Shown here: positions 54,301-58,848 of the stretch, piece after piece
Numbering within the stretch: the stretch's first letter is position 1
How the letters are laid out: each line of letters begins with the position of its first letter
Source: Serinus canaria
Taxonomy: Eukaryota > Chordata > Aves > Passeriformes > Fringillidae
Length of the DNA stretch: 64,000 bases
Reading direction: 5' to 3'
Assembly: GCF_022539315.1 (NCBI RefSeq)
Contig: NC_066316.1
Location: 25,781,245 to 25,845,244 of the forward strand
Made by a program: the position numbers and the translations under genes
Notes under the pieces: model-generated
The model's database searches: none
The model's input: only the letters and a program-made list of their open reading frames with translations
What the model was told of the DNA's origin: nothing

Positions 54301-57300
54301 CTAAGCAAATCCTGAAAGGTGAAAGCGCAAATCTTTTTAATAATTGTATTACTTAAAATACTCTTTCAACTTTAACAGATGATAAAGTTCAGAACTAAGT
54401 GCAGCAAATTTCTTCTGAAACACTACAAAAGTACAGTAATTTATACTGAAATACAAGATTTTCAGACACAAGAAAAAAATCTAATTCCTTTGTTAAGTAG
54501 CTTTTTTGCTTCATAAATGTAGACAGTCTTCTACACATTATTATTCAAAACCATCACACTATTCTGCAGCATGTAATTTTTTTCTGTACAGGAACACTTT
54601 ATATTTTAGTAAAGCTAACAGTAAACAAAAGGAATAAAAGGTATTAAACATTACCCTGATCTTGCATGTCCTTTCACAAGACTACTGAATACTGCCTCAG
54701 TGATGGGGAGATCTTTGCTCTTCATAAATCCAAGAATCTTACTGAAAAAAAAAAAAAATTGTATTTGCCACTTTGGAACATGCAGACACTAAGGTAGGGC
54801 TGGGGGTTTTTTGTTTTTATCTTCCTTTTCCTTATTTCTCATGCGTCTCAATCACACTGTTACAGCTTAACCTTTCTAAAATTGTTAGAGATACCCAGCA
54901 AGCCCTTTGTAAGAATAACAACCAGAATTATTACTATTTGCTCCTTAGCCCACTTTATTCTCAAATGCTTTTCCCAGTAGCCATTTCCTTACAAAGGCAG
55001 TAAGCCTTCAAAACCTCACACTTTTTCATGACGCCTCTGGAAATGACAAAAACAAGTTATTTTCTGAGCAATGTGAATACAACTTGATTTGAACACACTG
55101 GTCTATCACTTATTTTCATTTCATTTGTGTAGATTTTGGCAGTCTCTAGGAAATTGCTCTTCATTGCTTGGTTAAAATACACTTACATAAACCCTTCTGT
55201 GCTTTGCTCAATTTCTACGAAATATGCAGAAATCAGTTTTAACATCAGTGGTAGGGAATATGAGAAACAGATTTTGTGGCAATCCCTTTAAACATAAATG
55301 CAAAATACCTTGCTCCTTCAATGTCCCCCTCATTGCAATAAGCAGCAATCAACCTTTGGTATGTAACCTAAAGAGAACAAAATGGGAAGTTAATTGTTTC
55401 CACTCAATAAATGGATCCTACTATTAAGAATGAAGAACCTTTAAAAGGGCACCTACTCGATTGGGCTGCACATTAGCTTCCTCCATCCTGGCCAAGAATT
55501 CTGTTGGAGAAAACTTGTGCTCATTCTGAAGATAGACTTTAAGCAAAGCATTGTAATGGCTCGTATCATACACAGCACCTAAGGAAATATTTCAACCACA
55601 GTCAATGTAGATTCTCTAAATTCAACATAATTTCACAGCTTTCTCAGGTAATTAATTTAATGTCAATTTTATTCTGTATGAACTTAGGAGACGGCTTCCT
55701 TTTATTCACCTTTGAAGCATCAGACATTTATTAAACAGCTCTGGTGTTTATAAAAGGCTAAAACATAACGAGCACAGTAACAGCAATTCTCATGTGCATG
55801 CTATTCTACAGTCTCTACAGCTGTATTTATTTTACAGATTCAGCAATGTTACTATCAAAAAGCATTCACCTATGCATTATCTATACATAAATGACTCACT
55901 CACAATGAAAATATCATCTGATAAAATAGCTGGTAGCACTAGGAATACACAGCCCACCAGATATACAGGTAGCATCTAACAGAAAAGTAAACTCAATAAT
56001 AAAAATCAAGCAAAAGTCCAATTTAGGCATCTTTTAAAAAATCTTTAGATTTTAGAATTTTAGATTAACACCCCTAGATGTCACTATAACCTCCAGAATT
56101 AGAAACAGGTCTCTCACCTGAATAATAAAATCCACTGTTCATTCGGTAATAAGTACAACCTGTTATAACCTAACATTTAAATGCCATTAAAATAAATTGT
56201 GTCTCATTACAAAGAGAGTAACTAAAGCACAGAGCTGTTCTTGCAAGAAGGACTAACAGACCAAACGTACCTAGTTCTTTCATCTTGTCCCATATCATAT
56301 GGGCCAGCTCTGTTCTTTCAGGTGACAATACCTCTGGTAAGACAGCACCACAACTTTGTAATAAAAGCAAGGTGTGGTTACTCCCTGGACACCCTGCAAA
56401 TAGAACAAAAACACAAGTTTCTTCATAAATAATTATGCACTCAATATCAGATCTACTGAAATATTTGAACATTTTCTACAAAACAGAATTTTCTCCAAGA
56501 CTGAAGATTTTAAATGAACAGGATACCCAAATGATTAAACAACGGCACTACTGGGCACTACCCTAAAAAGATTCACTACAAAACGTGCCATTTAGTACAA
56601 TAATGAGCTTAACTGAGCAGAAATTGTTAGAAGACAACACAAAATTCCTAAACTTAGATTATCTAATACTTTCAAATTCCTAATTCAATTCCCGAGATAA
56701 TTTCATCCTAAAAGGGACAAAAGTTTCGTAAGTTTCGTAACAGCGACATTCTTCCTAAGTTTCTGAAATGTCAAAATACTTCATACCAATTCAATATAAT
56801 TCCACAACTGGTAGTAAGACACATTTCCACATGTAAACTTCTATTTCCAGTTCTGCCTATGCTTAATACGTAGCAAATGAGAAAATTTACACCTAGAGAA
56901 TAGTGAAGGAAATGGTAAGATTATCTGCCTTTTCTGACAGTTACAGAATTTCAAAAAAGTTAACTATAAATTCATCTCGTTCTTGTACTTCCCTACTATT
57001 CCTGAGGAAAAGGCAGAACTGCAGAATCTATCACAGATGACCCAATCAGTTCAAGACAATTATTTTCTCTATCCCACCTTTAGATACAAACCCAGCAATT
57101 TCAAGTAAAAACAAGAGTTTCTTTAGAAAGCAACATGCTGTTGAGTATGATCACCAATTCATAACTGACCAGCTTTTAAATCCCTGTACATAATTACTTC
57201 ATGCAATGAAAATGCCAACACATCTTCAGTTTTATAGTACCTTGAAAGGGAAAAGAAAATCAAAAACTTTTGGCAGTGTGAGCATGGAGAGATGCACAAG

Positions 57301-58848
57301 ATCTACTGCAAACACCATTTTCAGGTATTTTTTGTGTTGTAATTAGAGATGGAAAAATCATACAAACAGGCAGAAATCAACACTAACTTTCCACACTTTC
57401 GCTAAACTTCTTTCATTATTAATTAATAAACAAGGATCAAATTTTTCATATGGTAATATTTGCCATTTATTTTAATAGCACCTTAGCTAAATCATTTGTG
57501 AGGTTCTATGCTTTTTCTAAATACAATTTCTAAATACAATTCCAAAACCAAAGGAATACCCTGTAAGAGATTAGGATTTTTTTGTTAGTATGACTTAAAA
57601 ACTGTGGAACTAGTCAACGTTCATGAAGAACTACTTGCAGAGAGGTTTAGAGACACAAAATTCTTGCCAAACCACATTTGCAAATTAGAGGTTTACATGG
57701 AAAAAACAACAAAGCAGTCAGAACCAGAAAAGATGTCCCAAGCAAAAAAAAAAAAAACCAAAAACCAAACAAACAAAAAAACAAAACAAAACAAAAAAAC
57801 CAAACTACATTCAACAGAAAGAGCATGAATTGAAGGTTCAGCCTTTAAACAGTAAAATTGAAAACTTTTAAAAGCACAGTGCCTGCTAGACATACTATTA
57901 CAGTATAGAGCAACACACAGCAAAGTTTCAAACTTAAACAAAACAATACATACTGCCATTGACAAATATTGGTAGTAGTACTTAGCAAGTATATTTAAAT
58001 ACCTCCACTGACTCATCCTAACTGGTACCAAATCTCATCAATTGTGGCACAATATGAATGCAGACTGCATATTTTAGCCAAAGAGGTATCCAATCTATCA
58101 GAATGGACAATGCCTCAGCTATTTGGTTTTCTTTTATTAAAAAAACCCCAAAGCTTTCTTGTCATGAACAGGGCTACCTGGGAACGTGGAAACTTGTGGA
58201 TCACCTCCACATTTCCCTATTGTAATTCCACTTAAGACAAATAACATCTTAAGGGCAGCATGGTTCATTACAGACACTTGAAAAATATACACTGCAAAGG
58301 AGGCACGTATGATCCCTGCTCAGAGAGCAAAATACAGTTACATGAGGAAAGTGCATTACCAGATTAAAAATCGACAATAAGCAAGGCAATATAACATACC
58401 TTAAAAGTACACCTTTATAAGACTTATAAATTCTTAAAGACACAAAAAACCCAAACTTGAATAAGTTAACATGACCATTCAAAGCAAAATATTAGATCTA
58501 ATAAAAAAAAAAAAGCCTGTCCATCAACATATACAGCATATCAAACAACACTTAAAGACAAAATACAGATCAGAACACTCAATTTCTCTGGTTAAACAGC
58601 AGCCTGAAATTCAGCTTAATTTTGTTTTAATTGGAAGCAACTTACCTGCTTTGCTTATTTCCTGGAAGATTTTTAGTAGAAGGGCTTTAGGGATGCGGCC
58701 AGTTTTTCTGACCGAGTTATCCACTTTATTTAATGCCCAGTCAAACTGCCAGGTCCGTCTGGTTCGAACTTCTGAGACTGGTTCTTCTTTAACACTTCCT
58801 TCCTCTTGAGGTGCAAGTGTAAGGAACCTTATTTGGCTAAGAATGTTT
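1117..58848 (-). CDS. LRPPRC: LRPPRC, leucine-rich PPR-motif mitochondrial RNA-binding protein; 29 internal exons of a partial gene
   Basis: LRPPRC is a PPR-repeat protein of the mitochondrial matrix. With SLIRP it binds and stabilises mitochondrial mRNAs and supports their polyadenylation and translation, and so cytochrome c oxidase assembly (known for the family). Seen here: 29 exons on the minus strand whose translations follow human LRPPRC in order without a gap, for example [66 protein letters not shown] and [20 protein letters not shown]. Exon lengths sum to 3108 nt, all junctions are GT-AG, all phases agree and no stop occurs. The helical-hairpin PPR repeats are spread over the whole fragment. 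Exon 1 with the targeting peptide is beyond the right edge, and about 300 C-terminal residues are beyond the left edge. Exon numbers below assume that the first exon here is exon 2. Human residue numbers are from memory and approximate. Confidence 0.97.
1241..4845 (-). other. Intron 29 of LRPPRC
   Basis: This is AT-rich intron sequence with no coding signal. The only recognisable content is the CR1 tail at 4341-4577, close to the exon 29 donor. Confidence 0.85.
4341..4577 (+). mobile_element. CR1 retrotransposon 3' tail (copy 1)
   Basis: It matches the CR1 3' end in order: a segment like CAAGAGGCAATGGGCAGAAA, then GGAGGTTCCACCTAAGTATG, CTGCCCAGAGAGGTTGTGGA, GGAGATATTCAAGGATCC, a GGACCAAATGATCCA equivalent, and the terminal GATTCTGTGATT repeat. 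It is 5' truncated and diverged, and inserted antisense to LRPPRC. The match is from memory of the family consensus. Confidence 0.88.
4846..4927 (-). CDS. LRPPRC: LRPPRC exon 29
   Basis: It encodes [20 protein letters not shown] then CKKNKAK. Human has a comparable Ser-rich low-conservation linker (about 1014-1048) between two PPR blocks. The acceptor is CTTTTAAAG and the donor GTAAAC. It is separated from exon 28 by only 110 nt. It is supported more by phase and position than by identity. Confidence 0.84.
5038..5180 (-). CDS. LRPPRC: LRPPRC exon 28
   Basis: It encodes [20 protein letters not shown] then [20 protein letters not shown] and VVPFEVPK, strongly matching human about 967-1013 (WNKIQEENVIPREKTL). 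The acceptor is CTTGTTTCAG and the donor GTAAGT. Confidence 0.97.
5181..7464 (-). other. Intron 27 of LRPPRC
   Basis: It holds an old CR1 copy at 5826-5995 and a short alternating purine-pyrimidine stretch (TATATACATATATGTACACA) near 6719-6738. Nothing else is recognised. Confidence 0.85.
5826..5995 (+). mobile_element. CR1 retrotransposon 3' tail (copy 2, older)
   Basis: It shows a CR1-like order of GGATCAGGCTGTTCAGAAAG, a TCTCCACTGTTGGAGGTACC block, a TTTGATGTGATCTGACTTTG block and a terminal ATTATTCTGTGATAA. It is more diverged than copy 1 and in the same orientation, antisense to LRPPRC. The left end is uncertain. Confidence 0.68.
7465..7555 (-). CDS. LRPPRC: LRPPRC exon 27
   Basis: It encodes [20 protein letters not shown] then [10 protein letters not shown], matching human [27 protein letters not shown] (about 936-966). 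The acceptor TTTTTGAAG lacks the usual pyrimidine at -3, and the donor is a consensus GTAAGT. It ends one base into a Glu codon. Confidence 0.95.
7795..7863 (-). CDS. LRPPRC: LRPPRC exon 26
   Basis: It encodes [20 protein letters not shown] then NKQ, matching human [23 protein letters not shown] (about 913-935). The acceptor is ATTTTACAG and the donor GTATGA. Both junctions are phase 0, so the 69-nt exon could be skipped without breaking the frame. Confidence 0.95.
9690..9724. repeat. 18-bp direct tandem duplication
   Basis: The 17-bp unit ACACAACAGGCTCTTGA occurs twice with an 18-bp period and no mismatch. It is a simple local duplication. Confidence 0.85.
10771..10804. repeat. (AT)17 microsatellite
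   Basis: Seventeen uninterrupted AT units follow a run of A at 10763-10770. It is likely polymorphic in length. Confidence 0.97.
10915..11003 (+). mobile_element. CR1 retrotransposon 3' tail (copy 3, short)
   Basis: It has the CR1 3' signature: a CACTCAATGATGCTGATGGG block, CCCCTTCCAACTCAG, CATATTCTGTGGTTCTATGA. Only the last 90 bp or so are recognisable. It is inserted antisense to LRPPRC. Confidence 0.82.
14108..14124. repeat. A17 homopolymer
   Basis: There are seventeen consecutive A on the plus strand. No retroposed gene body was recognised next to it. Confidence 0.9.
18274..18375. repeat. Compound (TA)n-(CA)n microsatellite
   Basis: About 100 bp of alternating TA and CA runs are interrupted by short AT-rich segments. 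On the transcribed strand this reads as TG/TA repeats. It is a possible Z-DNA former and is likely polymorphic. Confidence 0.95.
20183..20289 (-). CDS. LRPPRC: LRPPRC exon 25
   Basis: It encodes [20 protein letters not shown] then [16 protein letters not shown], very close to human about 877-912 ([23 protein letters not shown]). The acceptor is CTGTCTTTAG and the donor GTGGGA. It ends in phase 0 before the 12.3 kb intron. Confidence 0.97.
20290..20898 (-). other. Intron 24 of LRPPRC
   Basis: This is 609 nt of AT-rich intron. Nothing beyond the splice sites is recognised. Confidence 0.9.
20899..21023 (-). CDS. LRPPRC: LRPPRC exon 24
   Basis: It encodes [20 protein letters not shown] then [20 protein letters not shown] and K, aligned with human about 836-877 ([22 protein letters not shown]). 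The acceptor is TCATTCCACAG and the donor GTTAGT. The first codon (Lys) is split with exon 23 across a 7.6 kb intron. Confidence 0.96.
21024..28586 (-). other. Intron 23 of LRPPRC (7.6 kb)
   Basis: No coding or RNA gene is recognised. A 109-codon plus-strand open frame at 24210-24539 has no known motif and is considered chance. A small perfect palindrome (9-bp arms) sits at 22711-22730, and a G-rich patch at about 24639-24661. Confidence 0.85.
28587..28791 (-). CDS. LRPPRC: LRPPRC exon 23
   Basis: This 205-nt exon is the longest here. It encodes [60 protein letters not shown] and PLITVHLE, matching human about 767-835 (DAINILKEMKEKDV). The acceptor is TTCATTGTAG and the donor GTAAGC. It contains most of a PPR helix pair. 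Confidence 0.97.
28792..30428 (-). other. Intron 22 of LRPPRC
   Basis: This is AT-rich, with a block around 29130-29330 of more mixed composition containing a CTAATTAG palindrome at 29240-29247. It is possibly a conserved non-coding element. No coding signal. Confidence 0.8.
30429..30514 (-). CDS. LRPPRC: LRPPRC exon 22
   Basis: It encodes [20 protein letters not shown] then LEKHGRLE, aligned with human [25 protein letters not shown] (about 738-766). The acceptor is AATTTCCAG and the donor GTAATC. It ends one base into an Asp codon. Confidence 0.95.
30515..31972 (-). other. Intron 21 of LRPPRC
   Basis: It contains the purine tract at 31711-31754, which is a long pyrimidine tract in the pre-mRNA. 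Nothing else is recognised. Confidence 0.85.
31711..31754. repeat. A-rich/GA purine tract
   Basis: This is a 44-bp all-purine run of A blocks broken by single G or GG. In the LRPPRC transcript it is a 44-nt all-pyrimidine stretch, a potential PTB-type binding site (inference). Confidence 0.9.
31973..32103 (-). CDS. LRPPRC: LRPPRC exon 21
   Basis: It encodes [20 protein letters not shown] then [20 protein letters not shown] and KEK, close to human about 694-737 and a clear PPR motif. The donor is GTAAGT at 31972, chosen because it gives phase 2 and lets exon 22 complete a Val codon. A GTGTAA two bases earlier would break the frame. The acceptor is CTTTTTTAG. Confidence 0.96.
32104..33315 (-). 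other. Intron 20 of LRPPRC
   Basis: This is 1.2 kb of AT-rich intron with a T run of about 12 at 32391-32403. Nothing else is recognised. Confidence 0.85.
33316..33429 (-). CDS. LRPPRC: LRPPRC exon 20
   Basis: It encodes [20 protein letters not shown] then [18 protein letters not shown], matching human [23 protein letters not shown] (about 659-693). The first half is charged and Lys/Glu-rich and may be coiled. The acceptor is CTCCATTTAG and the donor GTATCT. Confidence 0.96.
33430..34150 (-). other. Intron 19 of LRPPRC
   Basis: This is 0.7 kb of intron sequence. A possible ancient MIR-like SINE fragment lies at 33911-33986. Confidence 0.85.
33911..33986 (+). mobile_element. Possible ancient MIR/CORE-SINE-like fragment
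   Basis: The order GGGAAACTGAGGCATAAGA, CCAACTCCAAGGTCAAGTA, TCAGGTCTATATG and AATCTGGATAGCC parallels the MIR consensus elements (GGAAACTGAGGC, CCAAGGTCACACAGC, CAGGTCTG). The match is from memory, short and interrupted, so chance similarity is possible. Confidence 0.4.
34151..34204 (-). CDS. LRPPRC: LRPPRC exon 19
   Basis: This 54-nt exon encodes [18 protein letters not shown]. Only the first half resembles human DAHLLVESKN (about 641-658), so this is a fast-evolving linker. The acceptor is TGAATTTCAG and the donor a consensus GTAAGT. Position, order and both phase-0 junctions support it. Confidence 0.85.
34205..34533 (-). other. Intron 18 of LRPPRC
   Basis: This is 329 nt. Nothing is seen beyond the splice sites. 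Confidence 0.9.
34534..34611 (-). CDS. LRPPRC: LRPPRC exon 18
   Basis: It encodes [20 protein letters not shown] then VPELIK, aligned with human [26 protein letters not shown] (about 615-640). The acceptor is TTGGTACAG and the donor GTCTGT. Both junctions are phase 0. Confidence 0.94.
34826..34932 (-). CDS. LRPPRC: LRPPRC exon 17
   Basis: It encodes [20 protein letters not shown] then [16 protein letters not shown], the most conserved stretch in the window against human (about 579-614). The acceptor is TTTTTTCCACAG. The donor GTACCA is weaker than the others. Reading through it adds 11 residues before a stop at 34784-34786. Confidence 0.97.
34933..36061 (-). other. Intron 16 of LRPPRC
   Basis: This is 1.1 kb with short homopolymer A runs near 35639-35651 and 35869-35878. 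Nothing else is recognised. Confidence 0.85.
36062..36119 (-). CDS. LRPPRC: LRPPRC exon 16
   Basis: This 58-nt exon encodes [19 protein letters not shown], closely matching human [19 protein letters not shown] (about 560-578). The acceptor is CTGTCTCACCAG and the donor GTAGAG. Confidence 0.96.
36120..38405 (-). other. Intron 15 of LRPPRC, downstream of the microexon
   Basis: It holds the long palindrome at 37227-37317, about 1.1 kb downstream of the microexon donor in transcript direction. It is otherwise AT-rich without recognised content. Confidence 0.85.
37227..37317. repeat. Long near-perfect palindrome (44-bp arms, 3-nt loop)
   Basis: The left arm 37227-37270 and right arm 37274-37317 are reverse complements except at two positions (32/312 and 66/78, within the 37200-37300 numbering). 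The loop is CCC at 37271-37273. The central 38-bp arms (37233-37270 with 37274-37311) contain only one mismatch, a G-T type. The arms are AT-rich (TAATATTATTTC). No terminal direct repeat or transposase similarity is seen. In RNA it would form one long hairpin. Confidence 0.97.
38406..38433 (-). CDS. LRPPRC: LRPPRC exon 15, a 28-nt microexon
   Basis: It encodes SDDVHLWSK after completing the preceding split codon as Ser, corresponding to human SMNINLWSE (about 550-559). The acceptor is CTCTTCAG and the donor GTAAGT. A second AG lies 5 nt inside the exon. Splicing there would read straight into TGA, so only the first AG gives the conserved peptide and the correct phase. The short length and the exact phase fit (1 + 27 nt) support the call. 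Confidence 0.88.
38434..41540 (-). other. Intron 14 of LRPPRC, upstream of the microexon
   Basis: This is 3.1 kb and AT-rich. It has a C-rich patch at about 40090-40112 next to CACCACC. No coding signal or recognised repeat. Confidence 0.85.
41541..41610 (-). CDS. LRPPRC: LRPPRC exon 14
   Basis: This 70-nt exon encodes [20 protein letters not shown] then FK and two bases of an Arg codon. The human equivalent is [23 protein letters not shown] (about 528-550). The acceptor is TTCATTTACAG and the donor GTAAGG. Confidence 0.93.
42485..42500. repeat. A16 homopolymer
   Basis: There are sixteen consecutive A on the plus strand. It is a simple repeat. Confidence 0.9.
42893..42906 (+). promoter_or_regulatory. 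RFX/X-box-like motif
   Basis: GTTTCCTTAGCAAC has the two imperfect inverted half sites of the RFX X-box (GTTRCC, spacer, RGCAAC). It lies deep in intron 13 inside a block with several CpG and CAGCTG-type sequences, a possible intronic enhancer. Motif matches of this length also occur by chance. Confidence 0.35.
44803..44896 (-). CDS. LRPPRC: LRPPRC exon 13
   Basis: It encodes [20 protein letters not shown] then [11 protein letters not shown]. Human has ENGCL then a similar segment ending DFVLSF (about 497-527). The acceptor is TTTTTCTCTAG and the donor GTGAGT. It ends one base into a Leu codon. Confidence 0.94.
44897..45505 (-). other. Intron 12 of LRPPRC
   Basis: This is 609 nt, and nothing is recognised beyond the splice sites. 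Confidence 0.9.
45506..45624 (-). CDS. LRPPRC: LRPPRC exon 12
   Basis: It encodes [20 protein letters not shown] then [20 protein letters not shown], matching human about 457-496 (MQELGVHPDQETYTDYV). The acceptor is CTTGATAG and the donor GTGAGT. It ends in phase 0. Confidence 0.96.
45625..51339 (-). other. Intron 11 of LRPPRC (5.7 kb)
   Basis: It contains a perfect hairpin at 47659-47707 and a nearby duplicated ATTCACATGTA motif (47563-47592). No coding exon is missing, since exons 11 and 12 join as in human. It is otherwise AT-rich. Confidence 0.85.
47659..47707. repeat. Perfect inverted repeat (22-bp arms, 5-nt loop)
   Basis: Arms 47659-47680 and 47686-47707 are exact reverse complements (TTGCTAACAGTCCACTCACA then AC on the left). 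The loop is CCAAT. The arms are of mixed composition, so this is not explained by AT richness. No gene, terminator or transposon end is recognised around it. Confidence 0.97.
51340..51447 (-). CDS. LRPPRC: LRPPRC exon 11
   Basis: It encodes [20 protein letters not shown] then [16 protein letters not shown], matching human about 420-456 (KEEGFPIRPHYFWPLLV). The acceptor is TGTTTTCAG and the donor GTGAGT. It ends one base into a Gly codon completed across a 5.7 kb intron. Confidence 0.97.
51529..51634 (-). CDS. LRPPRC: LRPPRC exon 10
   Basis: It encodes [20 protein letters not shown] then [15 protein letters not shown], corresponding to human about 385-419 (PVEKLTDYCKKLKE). The acceptor is TTTGCAG and the donor GTACTC. 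An 81-nt intron follows, the shortest in the window. Confidence 0.96.
51920..52062 (-). CDS. LRPPRC: LRPPRC exon 9
   Basis: It encodes [20 protein letters not shown] then [20 protein letters not shown] and QHCVNRDL, corresponding to human about 337-384. The human Leigh-syndrome French-Canadian site Ala354 lies in this exon. The aligned residue here is Ser, in FEDISFNI. The acceptor is TTGCTAG and the donor GTAAGC. Confidence 0.95.
52063..52876 (-). other. Intron 8 of LRPPRC
   Basis: This is 814 nt. The 5' end (next to the exon 8 donor) carries the A-rich plus-strand tract 52754-52836, which is U-rich in the transcript. Nothing else is recognised. Confidence 0.88.
52754..52836. repeat. A-rich tract with AACAAA repeats
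   Basis: This is low-complexity A-rich DNA, including a run of AACAA/AAACA units at 52797-52818. It reads as a U-rich tract 40-120 nt downstream of the exon 8 donor, where TIA1-type splicing factors commonly act (inference). Confidence 0.85.
52877..53021 (-). CDS. LRPPRC: LRPPRC exon 8
   Basis: It encodes [20 protein letters not shown] then [20 protein letters not shown] and RFEREIIP, matching human about 289-336 (IIFSFSKAGYPQY). The acceptor is GTTTTACAG and the donor GTATGT. The first 120 nt of the following intron hold a very T-rich tract on the transcribed strand, which could help define this donor (inference). Confidence 0.96.
53022..54041 (-). other. Intron 7 of LRPPRC
   Basis: This is 1.0 kb of AT-rich intron sequence. 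Nothing is recognised. Confidence 0.88.
54042..54168 (-). CDS. LRPPRC: LRPPRC exon 7
   Basis: It encodes [20 protein letters not shown] and [20 protein letters not shown] plus KK, one of the clearest PPR motifs of the protein (human about 247-288). The acceptor is GAATTCTTTCAG and the donor GTATTG. It ends on a codon boundary. Confidence 0.97.
54169..54654 (-). other. Intron 6 of LRPPRC
   Basis: This is 486 nt. Nothing is recognised beyond the splice sites. Confidence 0.9.
54655..54741 (-). CDS. LRPPRC: LRPPRC exon 6
   Basis: It encodes [20 protein letters not shown] then LVKGHARSG, corresponding to human [20 protein letters not shown] (about 217-246). The acceptor is TTTTTTTCAG and the donor GTAATG. 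It ends two bases into a Gly codon. Confidence 0.96.
54742..55308 (-). other. Intron 5 of LRPPRC
   Basis: This is 567 nt with a T-rich acceptor tract (A13 on the plus strand at 54745-54757). Nothing else is recognised. Confidence 0.9.
55309..55367 (-). CDS. LRPPRC: LRPPRC exon 5
   Basis: This short 59-nt exon encodes [19 protein letters not shown], the first helix pair of a PPR motif and near-identical to human residues 198-216. The acceptor is CTCTTTAG and the donor GTATTT. It ends with two bases of a Ser codon completed by exon 6. Confidence 0.96.
55457..55578 (-). CDS. LRPPRC: LRPPRC exon 4
   Basis: It encodes [20 protein letters not shown] then [20 protein letters not shown], a PPR-type helical pair close to human residues 158-197. 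The acceptor is TCCTTAG and the donor GTAGGT. It ends at a codon boundary. Only an 89-nt intron separates it from exon 5. Confidence 0.96.
55579..56270 (-). other. Intron 3 of LRPPRC
   Basis: This is 692 nt. Nothing is recognised beyond the splice sites. Confidence 0.9.
56271..56393 (-). CDS. LRPPRC: LRPPRC exon 3
   Basis: It encodes [20 protein letters not shown] followed by [21 protein letters not shown], corresponding to human residues about 117-157 (SHALLLLRSCGSLLPE). The acceptor is TTTGCAG and the donor GTACGT. It starts by completing a Gly codon from exon 2 and ends one base into the next codon. Confidence 0.96.
57514..57539. repeat. 13-bp tandem duplication
   Basis: The unit TTTCTAAATACAA occurs twice in a row without mismatch. 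Confidence 0.85.
57743..57805. repeat. A-rich/CAAA low-complexity tract
   Basis: It begins with A14 and continues as CCAAAAA and ACAAAA units. It is simple low-complexity DNA without a recognised retroposon body. Confidence 0.88.
58646..58848 (-). CDS. LRPPRC: LRPPRC exon 2
   Basis: It encodes [20 protein letters not shown], then [20 protein letters not shown] and [20 protein letters not shown], matching human residues about 56-116 ([23 protein letters not shown] region). The donor GTAAG is at 58645. The acceptor after a T-rich tract is placed at 58850-58849. A second in-frame AG, 12 nt further in, is an equally phased alternative. This is the segment just after the mitochondrial targeting region, before the first PPR repeats. 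The start is uncertain by 12 nt. Confidence 0.9.

Larger units (their letters stand above)
56394..58645 (-). other. Intron 2 of LRPPRC
   Basis: This is 2.25 kb. It contains two small tandem duplications (a 10-bp period at about 56723-56741 and a 13-bp period at 57514-57539) and an A/CA-rich tract at 57743-57805. No coding signal. Confidence 0.87.

Noticed and set aside
58471..58809. 112-codon plus-strand open frame overlapping LRPPRC exon 2
   Set aside because: It is the antisense shadow of exon 2, and the minus-strand reading matches LRPPRC.
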